Assembly: GCF_030811555.1 (NCBI RefSeq)
Contig: NZ_JAUSQZ010000001.1
Span: forward strand, 6,755,241 to 6,819,240
Source: Kineosporia succinea
Lineage (GTDB): Bacteria > Actinomycetota > Actinomycetes > Actinomycetales > Kineosporiaceae
Direction: 5' to 3'
DNA length: 64,000 bases
Shown here: positions 59,209-64,000 of the stretch, one piece after another
How the letters are laid out: the number at the start of each line of letters is the position of its first letter
Position numbering within the stretch: the stretch's first letter is position 1
Translations under genes and position numbers: made by a program
Notes under the pieces: generated by a model
Seen by the model: the letters and a program-made list of their open reading frames with translations, nothing else
Database searches by the model: none
What the model was told of the DNA's origin: nothing

Positions 59209-59775
59209 TCAGCCCGGAACGGCGTTGTCGATCAGGACGGCCGCGACAGCGGCTGCGGTGGCGATGGTTTCGGTGTCGAGCACCCGTGCGCGCGCCGAGG
59301 CGCCGTCGAGCAGCAACGCCAACTGCTCACCGAGCCGCTCGGGCTCGACAGCTCCGGCCTCGCGCGCGGCGTCACTCAGGCGCGCGGCGAAGGCCAGCTT
59401 GTAGTCACGGGCGAGGACGCGTGCCGGATGCCCCGGGTCAGGAATCTCGACCGCCGCCGCGATGAAGGGACACAGCGGCGCGTGGATCTCGAAAGCCGCG
59501 AAGAGCTTTTCCCGGGCCGTGAGGTCGGTGCGGTCGAACACCTCGGGCAGAACCTCGGGGTCGAAACGGCGCAGGCACTCGGCGATCAGCTCGTCCTTGC
59601 CGGTGAAGTGCTGGTAGAGCGTGCGTTTCGACACCTCCGCCGCAGCGCAGAGCTGATCCATACCGGTGCCGTTGATGCCCTGCTCACGAAACAGCCGCTG
59701 CGAGGCGCCAATGATGCGCTCGCGCGCGCCTCGGCCCCGGCGCACCCCCCGCGGCCCCTTCTCCAACTCCGTCAC
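59209..59775 (-). CDS. TetR-family repressor divergent from an SDR gene
   Basis: The 188-residue protein has the HTH GMDQLCAAAEVSKRTLYQHFTGKDELIAECLRRF and a C-terminal domain with HAPLCPFIAAAVEI, a Cys-containing element common in the AcrR/QacR-like subgroup controlling SDR genes. It faces the SDR gene across 114 bp that carry a repeated CGGTGTACTTA element. Confidence 0.9.
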   Translation of the reverse strand: MTELEKGPRGVRRGRGARERIIGASQRLFREQGINGTGMDQLCAAAEVSKRTLYQHFTGKDELIAECLRRFDPEVLPEVFDRTDLTAREKLFAAFEIHAPLCPFIAAAVEIPDPGHPARVLARDYKLAFAARLSDAAREAGAVEPERLGEQLALLLDGASARARVLDTETIATAAAVAAVLIDNAVPG

Positions 59776-59805
59776 GAACCAAGCATAACCGAGTCGGGTA
59801 CCGAA

Positions 59806-59871
59806 CGGTGTACTTAGCTTGCGCTCCTCCGACCATGCGCCCTACGGTAAGCGCACTGATCGGTGTACTTA
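59806..59871. promoter_or_regulatory. Direct-repeat operators CGGTGTACTTA (two copies)
   Basis: Identical 11-bp elements at 59806-59816 and 59861-59871, each 19-31 bases from a start codon. The second is half of a partial dyad (TAAGCGCACTGA / TCGGTGTACTTA, 9 of 12 matching). These are good TetR binding candidates. Confidence 0.6.
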
Positions 59872-59889
59872 ACGAGGAGACCAATCGTC

Positions 59890-60624
59890 ATGGGCAAGCT
59901 CGAGGGCAAGGTCGCGGTCATCACGGGCGCGACAAGCGGCATGGCACTGGCGGGCGCGAAGGCTTTCGCCGGCGAGGGCGCCCAGGTGTTCGTCACCGGC
60001 CGGCGCCAGGACGCCCTGGACGAGGCGGTCAAGGTCATCGGCGGGAATGTCACAGCAGTACAGGCCGATTCGGCAGATCTGGACGATCTGGACCGGCTGT
60101 TCGAGACGGTCCGGCAGGAGACGGGATCACTGGACGTGCTGTGGGCGAGTGCGGGCACGGGCGAGCAGGCCCCGCTCGGCGAGATCACCCCGGAGCAGTT
60201 CGACGCCACGTTCTCGCTGAACGCCCGCGGCACGCTGTTCACGGTGCAGAAGGCGCTGCCGCTGTTCGACGACGGCGGCTCGATCATCCTGACCGGGTCG
60301 AACGCGTCGCTGCGGGGCTACCCGAACTGGAGCGTGTATGCGGCGAGCAAGGCCGTGCTCCCCGCGTACGCCCGGGTGTGGACAGCCGAGCTGAGGGACC
60401 GCAGGATCCGGGTGAACGTACTGACACCCGGTCAGGTCGCGACGCCGATCCTGCAGGAGGTCATGGACGAGCAGACCAAGGCTCAGTTCGAGGCCATGAT
60501 CCCGCGGCGGGAGATGGGCCGCCCGGAGGAGATCGCGACGGTCGCCCTGTTCCTGGCCTCGGACGACTCCAGCTACGTCAACGGGCAGGAACTGGTCGTC
60601 GACGGCGGCACCACGGTGATCTGA
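59890..60624 (+). CDS. SDR-family oxidoreductase with TGATSGMA motif, TetR-controlled
   Basis: The 244-residue SDR has TGATSGMAL (Ala instead of the third Gly), WASAGTG, SNASL and YAASKAV. It ends YVNGQELVVDGGTTVI. It is a paralogue of the SDR at 30866-31612. The ATG has GAGGAG upstream within the region that holds the TetR operator. Its probable role is reduction or oxidation of an electrophilic metabolite. Confidence 0.92.
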   Translation: MGKLEGKVAVITGATSGMALAGAKAFAGEGAQVFVTGRRQDALDEAVKVIGGNVTAVQADSADLDDLDRLFETVRQETGSLDVLWASAGTGEQAPLGEITPEQFDATFSLNARGTLFTVQKALPLFDDGGSIILTGSNASLRGYPNWSVYAASKAVLPAYARVWTAELRDRRIRVNVLTPGQVATPILQEVMDEQTKAQFEAMIPRREMGRPEEIATVALFLASDDSSYVNGQELVVDGGTTVI

Positions 60625-60652
60625 CCCGTCTCGTCGCCCACGCGGCGCCGGG

Positions 60653-61264
60653 TCAGATCCGCTTGAGCCGGGCGTTGTTCGCCGCGAGGACCTCGTCGGC
60701 CAGGTCAGGAGAGGACCGAGCCACCGCCCGCGAGAGGACGAGAGCGCCGACCATCTGGCTGAACAGCGCGATCGCCTGCTCGCGGGCCCGCTCGGCCGGC
60801 AGGTCGGTGCCGGACTGGCGCGCATCCTCGAGCACCATCTCGGTGATCGCCCCGAAGAAGCCCTCGAGCCCGTGCTGGTACTCAGCCTGGGCCGGCACTC
60901 CGTCCCGAGCGGCATCCGTGACCAGAGCCGCTGACGCGCAGCCCGTTTCGGGGTGATCACGGTGCTCGGCGGCCAGGTAGGTGTCGAACATGAGATCCAG
61001 GGCCGCCCGGGCCGATTGGGGATGCTGCTCGCGAATGCCGGCCAGGGCCGCGAGAGAGCCGTCGAAGCCGTGCCGGAGGACCTCGAGGGCGAGGTCGTCC
61101 TTGGAGGCGAAGTGGTTGTAGAAGCCGCCGTGCGTCATCTCGGCGGCCTTCATCAGCTCGGCGATGCCGATGCCGTTGATGCCGTGGGTCCGGAACCCCC
61201 GGCCCGCGGCCTCCACGATCCTGTCGTGGTTGAGCTTCTTCTGCTCCTGCGTGAGGCGGGGCAT
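60653..61264 (-). CDS. TetR-family repressor divergent from an NmrA-like reductase gene
   Basis: The 203-residue protein has the HTH GIGIAELMKAAEMTHGGFYNHFASKDDLALEVLRHGF and the C-terminal TetR_C domain with a Cys (ETGCASAALVTDAARDGVPA) characteristic of the SCO1712/LmrA-YxaF-like subgroup. The MTHGGFYNHFASKDDL pattern is highly typical. It faces an NmrA-like gene across a 209-bp gap with an AT-rich dyad. Confidence 0.92.
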   Translation of the reverse strand: MPRLTQEQKKLNHDRIVEAAGRGFRTHGINGIGIAELMKAAEMTHGGFYNHFASKDDLALEVLRHGFDGSLAALAGIREQHPQSARAALDLMFDTYLAAEHRDHPETGCASAALVTDAARDGVPAQAEYQHGLEGFFGAITEMVLEDARQSGTDLPAERAREQAIALFSQMVGALVLSRAVARSSPDLADEVLAANNARLKRI

Positions 61265-61338
61265 GAATCTCCTTCCCGGGCGGCACGGACGGCCCTCGAG
61301 CGGCCAATGTTACCCGTCATCATTGTCGGGCCCTCACC

Positions 61339-61366
61339 TTGACAATTAATGATGACGCACATCATT
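61339..61366 (+). promoter_or_regulatory. Candidate promoter with overlapping TetR operator (NmrA-like gene)
   Basis: TTGACA at 61339-61344 is a consensus -35. Seventeen bases later TCATTG (61362) is a poor -10. Overlapping it is the perfect 7-bp-arm dyad AATGATG-ACGCA-CATCATT (61348-61366), and a related CATCATTGT copy lies at 61317-61325. The region is strikingly AT-rich for this genome. Confidence 0.55.
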
Positions 61367-61473
61367 GTTCTTGTCGTGGCGCTCGTCACCGAAACCGCTG
61401 AGAAGGCCCACCGAAAGCGGGCGCGCCATCGGCAGGCCCGTCACCACCGCCCAACAGAACAGGAAACAGTCGC

Positions 61474-62373
61474 ATGGGAAAGCTACTCGTCACCGGAGCC
61501 ACGGGAAACCTGGGCCGCCTGACCCTGCAGCACCTCCTCGATCGGCTCCCCGCCGAGCGCTTGGCCGGGCTCTCGCGCACACCCGACCGGGCCGCCGACC
61601 TCGCCGAGCGGGGTGTCGACATCCGCCCCGGCGACTACCTCGACCACGACTCGCTCGTCAGCGCTTTCGCCGGTGTGGACAAGCTGCTGCTCATCTCGGC
61701 CCAGGCCTTCACCGACCGGAACACCCAGCACTTCAACGCGATCACGGCCGCGAAACAGGCCGGGGTCAAGCACGTGATCTACACGTCGATCCAGCGTGAC
61801 GACGAGCTGGGCATCAGTCAGGTGGGTGTCACCGAGTCCGACGTCTTCACGGAGCACACACTCCGCGCCTCCGGGCTGACCTACACCATCCTGCACAATC
61901 CCATGTACCTCGACCAGCTCGAGGGTTACGTCGGAGCCGACGCCTACGAGAACGGCGTCCGCGTGCCTCACGGCGAGGGCACCATGGCCCCGGCGCTGCT
62001 GCGCGACCTCGCCGCCGGCAACGCGGCGGTGCTCACCCAGGACGGCCACGAGAACCGGAGCTACACGCTCAACGGCAGCCAGGTCGCCTCGTACCGGGAC
62101 ATCGCCGCCGCGATGAGCGAGCTCCACGGCCGGCCGGTCCCGTACCTGCCCGTCACGGCCGACGAGTACCGCGACGGTCTGGTGCACAAGGACGTTCCCC
62201 CGCCGGTCGCCGAGTTCCTGACGGCCTGGGTCGCGGGTGTCAGCCTGGGCTCGTTCAGCAAGCACACCGACGACCTCGAGCGCCTCATCGGCTACCGTCC
62301 CACCGGCTACCGCGACTTCCTCGAGAAGAACTACCCCGCGATCACCCCGGCATCAGAGGCCCCCGTCCGCTAG
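61474..62373 (+). CDS. NmrA-like NAD(P)H-dependent reductase (QOR2/YtfG type)
   Basis: The 299-residue atypical SDR has MGKLLVTGATGNLGRLTLQHLL (Gly-rich NAD(P) motif), AFAGVDKLLLISA, HVIYTSIQRDD and a C-terminal domain with YRDGLVHKDVPPPVAEFLTAW. The family contains E. coli quinone reductase YtfG and NADPH:quinone-type enzymes. GGAAAC precedes the ATG. It is induced by the TetR protein's ligand (predicted), probably a quinone or electrophile. Confidence 0.92.
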   Translation: MGKLLVTGATGNLGRLTLQHLLDRLPAERLAGLSRTPDRAADLAERGVDIRPGDYLDHDSLVSAFAGVDKLLLISAQAFTDRNTQHFNAITAAKQAGVKHVIYTSIQRDDELGISQVGVTESDVFTEHTLRASGLTYTILHNPMYLDQLEGYVGADAYENGVRVPHGEGTMAPALLRDLAAGNAAVLTQDGHENRSYTLNGSQVASYRDIAAAMSELHGRPVPYLPVTADEYRDGLVHKDVPPPVAEFLTAWVAGVSLGSFSKHTDDLERLIGYRPTGYRDFLEKNYPAITPASEAPVR

Positions 62374-62384
62374 GGAAGAGGTCA

Positions 62385-63218
62385 TCAGCGGGCTCCCTCG
62401 GCGTGCCTGCGCATCCAGGCCGCCTGCCCACCGTCGAGCAGCAGGTCGGTGCCGGTCAGGTAGGCGGCGCCCGGGCCGGTCAGGAACGCCACGGCCTCGG
62501 CCAGTTCGCCGGGCGTGCCCCGACGGCCGATGCCGCAGGCCTTCAGCGTGGCCATCATGTGCTCACCGGTGGCGCCCTCCTGCTCGGCCCGCCCCATCGG
62601 GGTCGCGATGACGCCCGGGCTGATCGAGGTGATGCGGGCACCGGCCCGGTTGTAGGCCAGCGCCGCCGCCTCCACCCGGAGCTGATTGGCCCGCTTGGCC
62701 AGGATGTACGCGCCGATACTGCTGTCGGGCGGAACCTCTCGCACGACGGCGAGCGAAAGTAGTTCACCGGTCGGGGTGTTCGCCAGGGCCTGCTCCTGGT
62801 CGGAGGTGAGACGGACCATGTGACCGGCCATGCTCGCGACGCAGACCACGGCCGATCCCTCCTCGACCACCTCCTCGAAAGCGTCGATGAAGAGCGCGGT
62901 TCCGAGCAGGTCGACCTTCAGGATCTGTTCCGCGGTGGAGGTGACCGCCGAGACACCGGCGGTGTGCACCGCGGCGGTCAGGCGACCGGTGGCCGCGGCC
63001 AGCGTCGCCAGTTCCCGCACCGAGGCGGCGTCGGAGACGTCGACGATCTGGGTGATCACCTGGTGTCCCTCGGCGCGCAGGGTACCGGCGGCCAGGTCGA
63101 GGGTCCGGGGGGACGCGTCGGCCAGGACGATCGCACGGCCTCCCCCGATGCGGCGGGCCACGGCGGTTCCCATGCCGCCGCTGCCGGTGACGACCAGGAC
63201 GTCGGGGCGGCCGCTCAT
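62385..63218 (-). CDS. SDR-family oxidoreductase
   Basis: The 277-residue SDR has TGSGGMGTAVARRI, LADAS after strand 2, VHTAGVS in place of NNAG, and an active-site Tyr/Lys AYILAKRAN. It is a somewhat diverged subfamily with a long insert (SDQEQALANTPTGELLSL) between strand 5 and the Tyr. The start overlaps the preceding gene's stop by four bases (ATGA), so it is co-translated with a flavoprotein reductase. Confidence 0.9.
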   Translation of the reverse strand: MSGRPDVLVVTGSGGMGTAVARRIGGGRAIVLADASPRTLDLAAGTLRAEGHQVITQIVDVSDAASVRELATLAAATGRLTAAVHTAGVSAVTSTAEQILKVDLLGTALFIDAFEEVVEEGSAVVCVASMAGHMVRLTSDQEQALANTPTGELLSLAVVREVPPDSSIGAYILAKRANQLRVEAAALAYNRAGARITSISPGVIATPMGRAEQEGATGEHMMATLKACGIGRRGTPGELAEAVAFLTGPGAAYLTGTDLLLDGGQAAWMRRHAEGAR

Positions 63219-64000
63219 GAGATGTCCTTCCAGGAGGAGCCCACGGCTTGACGCCAGGGGCGCAGGGTCTTGGGCGACTGACCGACGGCCAGCACGCCCA
63301 CGAGGCGGTCACCGGTGCGGTACGCGGCCAGGAACCGGCGCGAGGACAGGTCGCCCTCGACGACGCGGACCTCGTCGTGACCGCGCAGGTAGCCGTGGGC
63401 CTGGATCTTCAGGTCGTACTGGTCGGACCAGAAGTACGGCACCGGGGCGAACGGCCTGCGCGCCTGCGGGTTCAGCAGGTTTCGGGCCGCGGCCATCCCC
63501 TGCTCGGCGGCGTTCGTGCGATGCTCGATGCGCATGGCGACCCCGAAACGCTCGTTGTGCCAGCGCGTCACGTCACCGGCGCCGTACACGCCGGGGGCGG
63601 CACAGCTGTACTCGTCACAGACGAGGCCGTCGCTCACGGTGAGACCACTGCCGTCGAGCCACTCGGTGTTCGGCACCGACCCGATGGCCACGAGCACCTC
63701 GTCGGCGGGCACAACCTCGCCACCCGGCAGGCACACGCCCTCCTCGGTCACGGCCGAAACCGAGACCCCGGTGCGCAGTTCGACGCCGTGCTCGACATGG
63801 ACCTGTGACAGCACCCGCCCGATCTCCTCACCCACGGCATGGGCGAGGGGCACCGGTGCGGGTTCGAGCATGACCACGTCGCAGCCGATTTCCCGGGCCA
63901 CGGCCGCGCATTCGGCGCCGAGGAATCCGGCGCCGACCACCACCAGGCGCCGCCCGGGCTTCAGACTCTCACGCAGCCGCAGGGCGTCGGGCAGGGTGCG
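63215..64000 (-). CDS. FAD/NAD(P)-dependent oxidoreductase (ferredoxin reductase type), C-terminal part
   Basis: The gene runs off the right edge of the window; 261 codons are seen. They contain the NAD(P)H-binding Rossmann motif VVVGAGFLGAECAAVAREIG, an FAD-contacting VLVAIGSVPNTEWL and GVYGAGDVTRWHN, and the C-terminal reductase domain (FWSDQYDLKIQAHGYLRG). This is the BphA4/rubredoxin-reductase family that passes electrons from NAD(P)H to a ferredoxin for a P450 or dioxygenase. The stop overlaps the SDR start. The electron acceptor is probably encoded upstream (right of the window). Confidence 0.93.
   Translation of the reverse strand, partial: RTLPDALRLRESLKPGRRLVVVGAGFLGAECAAVAREIGCDVVMLEPAPVPLAHAVGEEIGRVLSQVHVEHGVELRTGVSVSAVTEEGVCLPGGEVVPADEVLVAIGSVPNTEWLDGSGLTVSDGLVCDEYSCAAPGVYGAGDVTRWHNERFGVAMRIEHRTNAAEQGMAAARNLLNPQARRPFAPVPYFWSDQYDLKIQAHGYLRGHDEVRVVEGDLSSRRFLAAYRTGDRLVGVLAVGQSPKTLRPWRQAVGSSWKDIS

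Overview
The window is chromosomal DNA from a high-GC Gram-positive actinomycete. The evidence is the strong G/C bias at third codon positions, the many GTG starts with purine-rich ribosome binding sites, the very long spurious open frames on non-coding strands, and the mix of gene families (CBM2-GH6 cellulase, LacI/ROK sugar regulators, F420-type LLM oxidoreductase, LmeA/DUF2993 protein, CmtR-type ArsR sensor). The genus cannot be fixed from the sequence. The set of secreted and intracellular glycoside hydrolases with sugar transporters points to a saprophyte that degrades plant polysaccharides. I saw no tRNA, rRNA, CRISPR array, transposase, integrase or phage gene.

Layout. 1-12.3 kb is carbohydrate metabolism: the tail of a LacI regulator, a secreted CBM2-GH6 cellulase, an MerR regulator preceded by a possible leader peptide, a secreted TAP-like peptidase, then a LacI regulator divergent from GH43, MFS transporter and GH2 genes, with palindromic operators between them. 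12.4-25 kb alternates small regulators (MerR, TetR, MmyB-type XRE) with short-chain dehydrogenases (SDRs). It also holds a permease/amidohydrolase pair facing a deacetylase-like hydrolase/SDR/SDR operon, a gene that appears frameshifted twice, and a one-component regulator that fuses a LuxR helix-turn-helix to a periplasmic-binding-protein domain. 25.3-30.8 kb is a ribose-type ABC transporter operon that also encodes an unassigned, probably TIM-barrel protein and an SMP-30 lactonase.

30.9-36.9 kb holds an SDR/HxlR pair, an 11-bp tandem array, a ROK regulator, a TetR gene, a PH-like protein, a probable scar of a siderophore permease fused to the start of fetB, and an MFS exporter. 36.9-45.0 kb is a LacI-controlled operon (substrate-binding lipoprotein, two MalFG-type permeases, GH2, secreted BNR-propeller enzyme with a ricin-type lectin domain) ending in a strong hairpin. 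The LacI operators are two 18-bp sites in opposite orientation. 45.1-51.1 kb carries two two-component systems (NarL type and OmpR type) around a GPH-type sugar symporter. 51.3-55.2 kb contains an LmeA-like protein, an LLM oxidoreductase, a 0.9-kb gene-free element, a CmtR-like metal sensor with its cation exporter, and a 57-codon Cys-rich gene.

55.3-64 kb is a run of detoxification or redox genes (epoxide hydrolase, SDRs, an NmrA-like reductase, a ferredoxin-reductase-like flavoprotein) paired with TetR regulators across palindromic operators.

The least explained part is 53.15-53.71 kb. Two separate arrays of exact 10-bp period (about 17 and 15 units) flank a perfect 50-bp palindrome, with no convincing gene inside.
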